This document shows positions 25,582-32,603 of a stretch of 64,000 nucleotides of DNA, piece by piece. Positions within the stretch are counted from its first letter, which is position 1; every line of letters begins with the position of its first letter. Source of the DNA: an uncultured Eubacteriales bacterium (lineage in GTDB: Bacteria; Bacillota; Clostridia; Oscillospirales; Acutalibacteraceae); contig CAKSFK010000007.1 of assembly GCA_934454655.1 (NCBI GenBank), positions 7,553 through 71,552 of the forward strand. Direction: 5' to 3'. Made by a program: the position numbers and the translations under genes. The notes beneath the pieces are model-generated. The model was not told where the DNA came from. It did no database searches and worked only from the letters and a program-made list of their open reading frames with translations.

Positions 25582-27438
25582 ATGAGATATCCGTCTGTAC
25601 CTCTTATAACGGTTGACCCATATTTTTCGGTGTGGAGTCAAGATAACATTAATGAGCATTTTCCCGTTCACTGGACCGGCAGCCGCAACGCAATACTCGG
25701 CACGGTTAAAATTGACGGTAAGGACTACCGCTTTTTAGGCGGCGGAAAGCAGGAGAAACTTGCCCAAATTTCCCTTGATGTTGACGCTCTGACAACAACA
25801 GTTGTTTTCGAGGGTGCGGGAATAAGACTGAACGCCGAATTTACCTCGCCGATGCTGGCATACGATTTATACTATTCCTCGCGCCCTGTTTCTTATATTC
25901 ACCTTTTTTATGAAAGCACCGACGGCGCGGAGCATACGGTTACCGCAAAGCTTGCCTTCAGTGAAGAACTTGTGCTTAACAAGGCGGGCGAGGGAAGAGC
26001 GCTTGCGGAGCCTGCGGCAATCGGCGGTGTTACCGCGATTAAAATGGGCAAAGCGGGACAAAAGGTTCTCTCACGTTCGGGTGATGACATTCGTATCGAT
26101 TGGGGATATTTTTATCTTGGCGTTCGAGGCGACGCGAAATGCGGTGCTGAGGTTTTTGAGGACCTATATGCCGTGTATGCCGAAACCGAGCTTAAAAATG
26201 ACGCCCTGTTTTTGGCGGCTTATGACGATATTGACAGTATTGTGTACTTTGGAGAGCATTTAAAGGCTTATTGGAAAAATAACGGAAAAACAATTGAAAA
26301 CGCAATAAGCGAGGCGGCGGCGGAATATGAAACGGTTAAATCTGAGTGTGATAAATTTGCCGCAAAGCTTACAAATGACGCCGAAAAGGCGGGCGGCATT
26401 AAATATGCCGAACTGCTTTCCCTTGCGTACCGTCAGGTAATGGCGGCGCATAAGCTGGTTGTTGATAATGAGGGCAATAACCTTTACATATCAAAGGAAT
26501 GTTTTTCAAACGGCTGTGCCGCAACCGTAGATGTTACGTACCCGAGCGCGCCGATGTATCTGTACTATAATACCGAGCTTTTAAAGGGAATGCTGCGCCC
26601 GATATTCAAATATGCGGCAAGCAGTGATTGGGAATTTGATTTTGCGCCGCACGATGTCGGAACGTATCCCCTGCTTAACGGTCAGGTATATTCCGGCAAC
26701 AGGATTGAGGGACAAATGCCGGTAGAAGAGTGCGGAAATATGCTGGTGCTGGTTTCTGCACTGTGCCGCAAGGATAATGATTACACGTTTGCAAAGAATA
26801 ATATTGAGCTTCTGAAAAAGTGGAGCGCCTACCTTGAAAAATACGGCGAGGACCCGGAAAATCAGCTTTGCACCGACGATTTTGCGGGACATATGCCGCA
26901 CAATGTTAACCTTGCTGTCAAGGCTGTAATGGGTCTTGCGGGATTTGCGGATATACTGTCGGCAATCGGTGAAACAGTCGAGGCAGGGCGTGTATCGGAT
27001 ACGGCGAAACGCTATGCACAGTCAATTGTTTCAAGAGCAAGGAACCACGACGGCAGTTACAGGCTTGCGTTTGATGCGGAAAACACCTTCAGCCTTAAAT
27101 ACAACGCCGTTTGGGACAGACTTTGGAATACCGAACTGTTAGGCGAAGAATTTTATAAAGGTGAAATCGAAAGATACAAAAGGGAAGCACTGCCATACGG
27201 AATACCGCTTGACAGCCGCGCAAAGTATACCAAGTCGGATTGGGAACTTTGGGCTGCCTGCCTTACGGATAACAGGCAGGACTTTGAATTTATTGTTTCT
27301 CTTCTTTACAATGCCTATGATACTATGCATACCCGTGTGCCTATGACCGACTGGTATCACGCGGACACTTCCGATATGGTAGGCTTTAAGCACCGCAGCG
27401 TTCAGGGCGGACTGTTTATTAGGTTGCTTTTTGCCTAA
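25582..27438 (+). CDS. DUF4965/glutaminase A-like (six-hairpin) protein
   Basis: A 618-residue cytoplasmic protein starting MRYPSVPLITVDPYFSVWSQ, the characteristic opening of DUF4965 proteins, annotated in fungi as glutaminase A-like. The second half is an alpha/alpha-barrel region with ATVDVTYPSAPMYLYYNTELLKGML, WEFDFAPHDVGTYPLLNGQ and LCTDDFAGHMPHNVNLAVKA, a glycosidase-like six-hairpin fold. The fold suggests a glycoside hydrolase acting on oligosaccharides; glutaminase activity for bacterial members is not established. The chosen ATG lies 10 bases after AGGAG; the GTG at 25573 would overlap that site. No secretion signal. A single gene between the deacetylase and the mntP leader. Confidence 0.8.
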   Translation: MRYPSVPLITVDPYFSVWSQDNINEHFPVHWTGSRNAILGTVKIDGKDYRFLGGGKQEKLAQISLDVDALTTTVVFEGAGIRLNAEFTSPMLAYDLYYSSRPVSYIHLFYESTDGAEHTVTAKLAFSEELVLNKAGEGRALAEPAAIGGVTAIKMGKAGQKVLSRSGDDIRIDWGYFYLGVRGDAKCGAEVFEDLYAVYAETELKNDALFLAAYDDIDSIVYFGEHLKAYWKNNGKTIENAISEAAAEYETVKSECDKFAAKLTNDAEKAGGIKYAELLSLAYRQVMAAHKLVVDNEGNNLYISKECFSNGCAATVDVTYPSAPMYLYYNTELLKGMLRPIFKYAASSDWEFDFAPHDVGTYPLLNGQVYSGNRIEGQMPVEECGNMLVLVSALCRKDNDYTFAKNNIELLKKWSAYLEKYGEDPENQLCTDDFAGHMPHNVNLAVKAVMGLAGFADILSAIGETVEAGRVSDTAKRYAQSIVSRARNHDGSYRLAFDAENTFSLKYNAVWDRLWNTELLGEEFYKGEIERYKREALPYGIPLDSRAKYTKSDWELWAACLTDNRQDFEFIVSLLYNAYDTMHTRVPMTDWYHADTSDMVGFKHRSVQGGLFIRLLFA

Positions 27439-27447
27439 GGATTATCC

Positions 27448-27476
27448 TTGACAATTGCTTTCTTATATGCTAAAAT
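27448..27476 (+). promoter_or_regulatory. SigmaA-type promoter of the mntP leader
   Basis: TTGACA at 27448-27453 and TAAAAT at 27471-27476 are separated by 17 bases, a near-consensus promoter. It starts only 10 bases after the DUF4965 stop codon and predicts transcription start near 27483, giving a leader of roughly 245 bases before mntP. Confidence 0.8.
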
Positions 27477-27479
27477 CAA

Positions 27480-27670
27480 TATACTTGAGGGAGTGGTGGC
27501 GTTCATAAGCGAACGGCATCCCCGCCAATACCACCCCTGTACTCTTGAAAAACCGCTTATTTAGCGGTTTTTCGTTTACAAGGTGTTTTTCCGCCGAGCG
27601 TGTCAGCGGAAAACAAGATGCGGCGTAAACGCCGCAACAAAGTCAACCTTTGGTTTATCGACAGTCTGAG
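27480..27670 (+). promoter_or_regulatory. Probable yybP-ykoY manganese riboswitch
   Basis: A long structured leader between a strong promoter and a terminator in front of a MntP-type manganese exporter. Elements resembling the yybP-ykoY class are GAGGGAGTGGTGGC near 27485 (compare GGGGAGUAG in the class) and ATCGACAGTCTGAGG near 27657 on the 3' side. A stem-loop with arms AAAAACCGC (27548-27556) and GCGGTTTTT (27564-27572) lies between them and could be the variable helix. Known members switch mntP on when Mn2+ binds. The match is by eye, so the class is probable but not proven; a covariance model search would settle it. Confidence 0.65.
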
Positions 27671-27710
27671 GACGCAGGCGCGATAAAGCGCGCCTGCGTC
27701 TTTAATTTTG
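27671..27710 (+). terminator. Expression-platform terminator of the mntP leader
   Basis: GACGCAGGCGCG (27671-27682) pairs perfectly with CGCGCCTGCGTC (27689-27700), followed by TTTAATTTT. It lies just before the mntP ribosome site and immediately after the conserved leader, as expected for a transcriptional on-switch. Confidence 0.85.
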
Positions 27711-27728
27711 TATAGGAGAGGATTTCGG

Positions 27729-28298
27729 GTGAGTTTTGTTGAATTGTTTTTAATTGCGGTGGGTCTTTCCATGGACGCGTTTGCGGTTTCCGTATGTAAG
27801 GGGCTGTCCACGCGACGGCTGTCCGCTCGCCATTATTTTATTATAGGCGCATGGTTCGGCGGCTTTCAGGCGCTTATGCCTACGCTCGGATACATCCTCG
27901 GCTCGACATTTGAAAAAAATATAACAAAATACGACCACTGGGTTGCGTTCGTGCTTTTGGCGTTTATAGGCGGTAATATGCTGCGCGAGGGCTTTTCAAA
28001 AGAAAGTGAAGAACAGAACAGCTCGTTCGGCTTTGCGGCAATGTCGGTTCTTGCGGTAGCCACCAGTATAGATGCGCTCGCCGTCGGCATTACGTTTGCG
28101 CTTTTGCCTGGCGTTAATATAGTGGCCGCCGTTCTTTTTATAGGCTTTACCACCTTCATAATTTCAGGTATTGGTCTTAAGGTCGGAAATATTTTCGGCT
28201 CAAAATACAAAAACGGTGCCGAGATTGTCGGGGGAATTATTCTTATACTTATAGGAATAAAAATATTGCTCGAACACCTCGGTATCATTAATTTTTAA
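27729..28298 (+). CDS. mntP: Manganese efflux pump MntP
   Basis: A 189-residue membrane protein with six membrane segments in two repeated halves, each with a conserved aspartate: GLSMDAFAVSVCKGL in the first and VATSIDALAVGITFALL in the second. This is the MntP (YebN) family that exports Mn2+. Start chosen at the GTG at 27729, which lies 6 bases after AGGAGAGGA (27714-27722); the TTG upstream at 27708 lies before that site. The gene is probably controlled by the leader described just upstream. No other gene is in the operon; ypeB follows 72 bases later. Confidence 0.93.
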   Translation: MSFVELFLIAVGLSMDAFAVSVCKGLSTRRLSARHYFIIGAWFGGFQALMPTLGYILGSTFEKNITKYDHWVAFVLLAFIGGNMLREGFSKESEEQNSSFGFAAMSVLAVATSIDALAVGITFALLPGVNIVAAVLFIGFTTFIISGIGLKVGNIFGSKYKNGAEIVGGIILILIGIKILLEHLGIINF

Positions 28299-28370
28299 CA
28301 TTTTGCATATTCCGTGTTTTACCGGTAAATAATACTAATAAAAATTATCGGAATGTCAGGGTGTTGCAGT

Positions 28371-29699
28371 GTGAATAAAAGATTTGCCGTAAGAATAATA
28401 TCTTTTTGCGCGGCGGCGGCGCTTGCGGCGGGAGGTTACGCAATAAAGGCAAGGCGTCAGCTTGACCGTTACAGGCTTGAAATTCAAAACGGATATTCAC
28501 GTACGCTGGATACGCTTAACGGAAGTGTGGAAAACATATACACCGCGCTGAGAAAGGCAGAATATATGACGGGTGCAAAGCAGGTAAGCAATATGGCGGC
28601 TCACCTTCTCACGGAAGCGCAGACCGCTAAAAACGCTCTTTCGCAGCTGCCGGCCGGTAACGGCGAGCTTACGGTGCTTAACAGATTTTTATCCCAAGTG
28701 GGTAATTACGCAATGTCGGTTTCAAAACAGCTTATATCCGGCGAAACCGCCGCGGCGGATTATGCGGAGAATATAGCCGTTCTTAAGGACGCCGCGCAAA
28801 AGATAACCGATGCAATATCCGCTTCGGATATTTCTTATAACAACCTGAGCGCGTGGGCTTACGAAATTGATAAAAAGCTGGACGCGGTGATAGATAAGGA
28901 GTCGCTTGCGGGTTCGCTGGACGGTCTTGAACAGGAGCTTTCGGATTTGCCGACTCTCGTGTATGACGGTCCCTATTCCGACCATATAACAACAAAAGAA
29001 CCCCTTATGATAAAAAACGCAAATGCTGTTAATGAAACTCAGGCTCAAAAAACAGCCGCACTGGTCGCAGGAACCGAACCGCAGTCATTAAACAGTGACG
29101 GCACTGCCGAGGGTAAAATACCGGTATATCGCTTTTCGGGCGACAACGTTTCGGTAACCGTAAGCAAAAACGGCGGATATCCCGTTTATATGAGGAAAAG
29201 CCGTGCGGTAGGCGACAGCATACTTGAATACAGGCAGGTGCTTGACAAGGCAAAACGCTTTCTTGAAAAGCTGGAGCTTGGCGGGTTTACGGAAACCTAT
29301 TATTTTACCGATGAGGGAGTTTGCGTTGTAAGCTTTGCTTATCTTGACGGCAGAACCGTTTGTTATACCGATTTAATTAAGGTCGGCGTTGCAATGGATA
29401 ACGGAGATATAATGCTTTTTGAAGCAAGCGGTTATCTTACAAACCACACCGAAAGGGCGTTCAATTCGGTTGAAATATCGCCCGAAAAGGCGGCTGAGGT
29501 CATAAGCCCCGACCTTAGCGTCCGTTCAACGGCACTGGCACTTATTCCCACCGACAACGGCGGCGAGGTGCGCTGTTATGAATTTGTTTGCGAGGCAGAG
29601 GACGGGCAGGAAATTCTGATATACGTAAACGCCGTTACGGGCGAGCAGGAGGACATACTGATTCTTCTTAAAAGCGACGGCGGAACGCTTACAAAGTAA
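28371..29699 (+). CDS. ypeB: Germination protein YpeB
   Basis: A 442-residue protein with an N-terminal membrane anchor (VRIISFCAAAALAAGGYAI) and the family opening NGYSRTLDTLNGSVENIYTALRKAEY. The C-terminal half contains PepSY-type domains (SVTVSKNGGYPVYMRKSR and the following repeats; EISPEKAAEVISPDL). In Bacillus YpeB lies in the spore membrane and is needed for stability and localisation of the cortex-lytic enzyme SleB, with which it shares an operon. Here neither neighbour is sleB, so its partner must be elsewhere. The GTG at 28371 is preferred, as AGGG lies 9 bases before it; the ATG at 28353 has no site. Confidence 0.92.
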   Translation: MNKRFAVRIISFCAAAALAAGGYAIKARRQLDRYRLEIQNGYSRTLDTLNGSVENIYTALRKAEYMTGAKQVSNMAAHLLTEAQTAKNALSQLPAGNGELTVLNRFLSQVGNYAMSVSKQLISGETAAADYAENIAVLKDAAQKITDAISASDISYNNLSAWAYEIDKKLDAVIDKESLAGSLDGLEQELSDLPTLVYDGPYSDHITTKEPLMIKNANAVNETQAQKTAALVAGTEPQSLNSDGTAEGKIPVYRFSGDNVSVTVSKNGGYPVYMRKSRAVGDSILEYRQVLDKAKRFLEKLELGGFTETYYFTDEGVCVVSFAYLDGRTVCYTDLIKVGVAMDNGDIMLFEASGYLTNHTERAFNSVEISPEKAAEVISPDLSVRSTALALIPTDNGGEVRCYEFVCEAEDGQEILIYVNAVTGEQEDILILLKSDGGTLTK

Positions 29700-29710
29700 C
29701 ATTAAAAAAC

Positions 29711-29767
29711 AAAACCGTCGGTTGAGTGTGCCAACATTATTAACGCGCTTAACCGGCGGTTTTTTCG
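29711..29767 (+). terminator. Terminator after ypeB
   Basis: AAAACCGTCGGTT (29711-29723) pairs with AACCGGCGGTTTT (29750-29762), with one G-T pair, followed by TTTTCGG. It directly precedes repeat copy A. Confidence 0.75.
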
Positions 29768-29774
29768 GCGTGTA

Positions 29775-30037
29775 AATAATGTCTACTAAATATTTGCATT
29801 AGCAAATGCAATTATATAAAATCGAGTTAAAATCTCGATTTTATGGGTCAAAACCTTTGTTTTGACCGTCAGTATCCATTGATTGTTGCCTGATTTTAAA
29901 AAGAATCAAAATGTGATTCTTTTTAAAGTGCAAGGTTTTTTCGCAAAATTGCGCAAAAACCTTGCACCTGAACAATTCAAAAGTTTACACCAACATGCTC
30001 GGTTAAGGTACTTTTGAATTGTTCAGCAGTCATTAAA
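29775..30037 (+). repeat. Six-hairpin intergenic repeat, copy A
   Basis: A 260-bp element made of six consecutive stem-loops: H1 TTGCAT/ATGCAA (29794-29811), H2 AAAATCGAG/CTCGATTTT (29818-29842), H3 GGTCAAAAC/GTTTTGACC (29846-29867), H4 TTTAAAAAGAATCA/TGATTCTTTTTAAA (29895-29927), H5 GTGCAAGGTTTTT/AAAAACCTTGCAC (29928-29967) and H6 TGAACAATTCAAAAG/CTTTTGAATTGTTCA (29969-30025). TTGCAT (29794) and TAAAAT (29817-29822) separated by 17 bases form a promoter-like pair reading rightward. No open reading frame. The copy at 32340-32603 differs by about six substitutions and one or two one-base indels. Family not recognised; it looks like a non-autonomous dispersed repeat. Confidence 0.85.
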
Positions 30038-30041
30038 TAAC

Positions 30042-30071
30042 AAAAAGTGCCTTGACCGTACGTCAAGGCAC
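30042..30071 (-). terminator. Terminator of the tRNA-Gly/tRNA-Val transcript
   Basis: On the minus strand GTGCCTTGAC pairs with GTCAAGGCAC (30071-30062 and 30056-30047) and is followed by TTTTTG. It stands 6 bases beyond the end of tRNA-Val. Confidence 0.8.
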
Positions 30072-30076
30072 CCGAA

Positions 30077-30153
30077 TGGTGAAGACAAGTGGACTTGAAC
30101 CACCGACCCCCTGCATGTCAAGCAGGTACTCTAACCAACTGAGCTATGCCTTC
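30077..30153 (-). tRNA. tRNA-Val (anticodon GAC), CCA encoded
   Basis: The minus strand gives a full cloverleaf: acceptor GAAGGCA pairing TGTCTTC, D-arm with GCTCAGTTGGTTAGAGT, anticodon stem CCTGC/GCAGG with loop TTGACAT (anticodon GAC), and T-arm GGTTCAAGTCC. The discriminator A and the CCA end are encoded. It is the second gene of a two-tRNA unit, 3 bases after tRNA-Gly. Confidence 0.95.
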
Positions 30154-30156
30154 TTA

Positions 30157-30230
30157 TGGAGCGGACAATGGGAGTCGAACCCACCCATTCAGCTTGGGAA
30201 GCTAATGTTCTACCGATAAACTATGTCCGC
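30157..30230 (-). tRNA. tRNA-Gly (anticodon CCC), CCA encoded
   Basis: The minus strand gives acceptor GCGGACA pairing TGTCCGC, anticodon stem TTAGC/GCTGA with loop TTCCCAA, so the anticodon is CCC reading GGG, and T-arm GGTTCGACTCC. The discriminator T and CCA are encoded. It precedes tRNA-Val in the same transcript. Confidence 0.95.
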
Positions 30231-30286
30231 AAGCAACGGAAATATTTTATCACAACTCAGTGGAAATTTCAAGCTTTTTTTAAACG

Positions 30287-30820
30287 TTACCGCGGCATTA
30301 TTTTTTTTATTTTCGGGTGGATCAGGTTCATATAAACCGCAGATACCCTTGAAATTGCGATATCGTAAAGCACAAAGACAATATTCCCCGCTATGAGAAA
30401 AATGTACTCGCTGTATTTTCCCAGAGTACCGAAATCTTCGGTTGAGATGCCGAAAACGCCCGCCAATAAGTAATATACGGTTAAAGCGGAAGCATTAAAC
30501 ACGGCAAATTTAATTATCCACTCGGGAACGGCTTTGCCTATTCTTTCAACAAGCGCCTTTACAATGGGGTAATACCCGAAAAGGCATATGTACATAAGTT
30601 TGCTTTCGGGCTCCGCAAAAATAAATATCAGCACGCTTGCCGCAAAATACGCGCAAAGCGCCCACCTAACACCAATCTCTATTACTATTACCATTGTTAA
30701 AAGACCTGTTATTGCGGGAATTGTATAGGTAAGGTAGGGAAAGTACGACAAAAGCATAAATACCGTGGATAAAGCAACGGCAATTCCGCAAAATGTCACC
30801 TTGAATGTATTGTTTTTCAT
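30287..30820 (-). CDS. Predicted membrane protein, ECF substrate-component-like
   Basis: A 177-residue membrane protein with about five hydrophobic segments. The N-terminus (VTFCGIAVALSTVFMLLSYF) resembles that of small substrate-specific membrane components (ECF S-subunits), but no ligand-specific motif is recognised. It is the last of three genes transcribed leftward; its start is 4 bases after the stop of the J-domain gene. It should be treated as a conserved hypothetical membrane protein whose role is linked to its two neighbours only by position. Confidence 0.75.
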   Translation of the reverse strand: MKNNTFKVTFCGIAVALSTVFMLLSYFPYLTYTIPAITGLLTMVIVIEIGVRWALCAYFAASVLIFIFAEPESKLMYICLFGYYPIVKALVERIGKAVPEWIIKFAVFNASALTVYYLLAGVFGISTEDFGTLGKYSEYIFLIAGNIVFVLYDIAISRVSAVYMNLIHPKIKKIMPR

Positions 30821-30824
30821 ATTA

Positions 30825-31439
30825 TCAGCGGCAGCCTATACACGGGCAGAGGTTTCCGCCCATTGATTCACAGCAGCAGTCCGCGCAGACAAGCCCCTGA
30901 CACAAATCGCAGGTGCTGCACTCGCCCGAGGTATTTCCGTAACTGCGGTACGGGTTATATTGTCTGTTCTGCTGGCGTGCCGCATTTTGCACCGCGTGCT
31001 GATATTCGGCGTTGGAGGGATCCATTCTCGATGCGGTGGTAAAGCTTGTAAACGCCTGGTCAAACCAACCGCGGCGGTAGAGAACCGTGCCGTTTAAGAA
31101 GTACCATTCGGCATCGCGCGACTGCGGCGGTACGCCGTCGAGCACCTCCTGAGCCTGTTCAAGTCTGCCTTGGTTAATAAGGTTACGCACATCCGGGAAA
31201 GAGGACGCCGTGCCGCTTGTGCTGTATCCGCCCCCTGTACGCTTTCCTGTTCTGCGTTCTTCCATTATGCGGTCATACGCTTCGTTTATTTCCTTCATTT
31301 TCTCGCCCGCAAGGTCGGAAAGGGGATTATCCGCATAATTATCAGGATGGTACCTTCGCGCCAGCTCCCTGTAAGCGTTTTTAATTTCATCATCGGTAGC
31401 GTTTCTCGAAACGCCCAGTACCGCATATGGGTCTGTCAT
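30825..31439 (-). CDS. J-domain protein with TPR and cysteine-rich tail
   Basis: A 204-residue protein. Residues 1-65 are a J domain with the HPD motif (RRYHPDNYADNP), which stimulates Hsp70 ATPase. A linker is followed by a TPR-like stretch (GRLEQAQEVLDGVPPQ, YFLNGTVLYRRGWFDQAF). The last 30 residues are strikingly rich in cysteine (CSTCDLCQGLVCADCCCES, then CPCIGC), possibly a metal-binding or Fe-S module. It is not DnaJ: there is no G/F region or standard zinc finger. Overlaps the DUF5685 gene by 4 bases, indicating tight coupling; a shared function in folding or metal handling is suggested. Confidence 0.85.
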   Translation of the reverse strand: MTDPYAVLGVSRNATDDEIKNAYRELARRYHPDNYADNPLSDLAGEKMKEINEAYDRIMEERRTGKRTGGGYSTSGTASSFPDVRNLINQGRLEQAQEVLDGVPPQSRDAEWYFLNGTVLYRRGWFDQAFTSFTTASRMDPSNAEYQHAVQNAARQQNRQYNPYRSYGNTSGECSTCDLCQGLVCADCCCESMGGNLCPCIGCR

Positions 31440-32278
31440 ATTTTAAGCTCCTTTTTAAAAGTATCTTCAAGTCCTAAGCATATAATGTTTCCGAGTATCG
31501 GCTTGTATTTTTTAATATCAAGAAGTTCAAATGCCTTTAAGGCTTCGTTTGAACACGTATATAACAGCGGCGCGATACGATTTTTAAAAAATTCAGCCGA
31601 AGGTTTGTCGCACTCAGCCTTAAGGCAGTTGAACGAGCCTGATTTAAGGTCGTCCTCAAGGTCGCACGCGGCGTCAATAATATAAATATATCTGCCCAAG
31701 CAATATCCCAGGCGCTCCAAAACCCGCTTTTGGCTTTTTTCATCACCGCACAGGCTTAAAAGCTTTGCCAATGCGGCGGCGGTAGGGTCGGCTGCTTCAT
31801 CAAGAACGGTACAGCCGCCCGCTTCAATATTGTTTTGGTGTTTTATATATTCGGAAACAATATTCTCAATTTCGGGAAAATCCTTTGCCGCTTTTTTGCG
31901 CGCACGTGAAAAAAGAGGTTTAAGAGATACGTAAAAAGCTTTTTTTAAGCCCTTTTCGTCCTCAATGTTATCAAGCAGCTTGTAGTAAGACATTATCATT
32001 GCCGCGGCTGACGGCACTTCAAACGGCTCTGTGTTTTTGCAGAAATTGCATTTTTTAAGCGGGTTAAACGTGCAGTGCTTACGCTCGACAATATCACAGC
32101 CGCTTTTAAGCGACATATTAAGGAGGCTTAAAAACGTAAAGTCGTAGCTTAGCGTAAAACGTGACCATAGCCCGTACCTTCTGCCCATTGTGCGGCAAAG
32201 TGTGCAGTACACCGCACGGTAAGTTTCGTATTCGCGGATTTTAAGCTCCGGCTTGGCGATTCTTATATATCCGAACAA
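31436..32278 (-). CDS. DUF5685 family protein
   Basis: A 280-residue protein of the DUF5685 family. It opens MFGYIRIAKPELKIREYETY, then carries cysteine pairs YCTLCRTMG near residue 30 and CTFNPLKKCNFC near residue 90, likely a metal site, followed by a helical region with IDAACDLEDDLKSGSFNC that recalls the acidic helices of prenyl-synthase-type folds. Function unknown. It heads a three-gene unit with a J-domain protein and a membrane protein; this trio occurs together in Clostridia as far as I recall. The region upstream contains repeat copy B. Confidence 0.82.
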   Translation of the reverse strand: MFGYIRIAKPELKIREYETYRAVYCTLCRTMGRRYGLWSRFTLSYDFTFLSLLNMSLKSGCDIVERKHCTFNPLKKCNFCKNTEPFEVPSAAAMIMSYYKLLDNIEDEKGLKKAFYVSLKPLFSRARKKAAKDFPEIENIVSEYIKHQNNIEAGGCTVLDEAADPTAAALAKLLSLCGDEKSQKRVLERLGYCLGRYIYIIDAACDLEDDLKSGSFNCLKAECDKPSAEFFKNRIAPLLYTCSNEALKAFELLDIKKYKPILGNIICLGLEDTFKKELKI

Positions 32279-32339
32279 TGCTTACTCACCCCATAGTATT
32301 TTATACCTTAAGCCTTAGGCATTGGTGAATAATGTGTAA

Positions 32340-32603
32340 ATTAATGTCTACTGAATAATTGTATTAGCAAATGCAATTATATAAAATCGAGTTAAAATCT
32401 CGATTTTGTGGGTCAAAACCTTTGTTTTGACCGTCAGTATCCATTGATTGTCGCCTGATTTTAAAAAGAATCAAAATGTGATTCTTTTTAAAGTGCAAGG
32501 TTTTTTCGCAAAATTGCGCAAAAACCTTGCACCTGAACAATTCAAAAGTTTACACCAACATGCTCGGGTTAAGGTACTTTTGAATTGTTCAGCAGGCATT
32601 AAA
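32340..32603 (+). repeat. Six-hairpin intergenic repeat, copy B
   Basis: The second full copy of the element at 29775-30037, in the same orientation, about 97 % identical. All six stem-loops are preserved; substitutions fall mainly in loops or outside stems, and the one in H1 changes a C-G pair to a T-G pair. TTGTAT (32359-32364) and TAAAAT (32382-32387) keep the 17-base spacing. The right end touches the stop codon of uvrA. Transcription from its internal promoter would run antisense into the 3' end of uvrA. Confidence 0.85.

Noticed and set aside
27548..27572. The inner hairpin of the mntP leader as the terminator of the DUF4965 gene
   Set aside because: A strong promoter (27448-27476) lies between that gene and the hairpin, so the hairpin belongs to the mntP leader; termination of the upstream gene there remains possible but secondary.
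28304..28337. Possible sigmaG promoter of ypeB (TGCATA and AATACTA)
   Set aside because: The spacing is about 21 bases, too long for sigmaG, so I did not list it although a forespore promoter is expected.
29775..32603. The hairpin repeats as a CRISPR array or a riboswitch
   Set aside because: There are no short regular repeats with unique spacers and no cas gene. Copies precede or follow unrelated genes, which does not fit a metabolite riboswitch.
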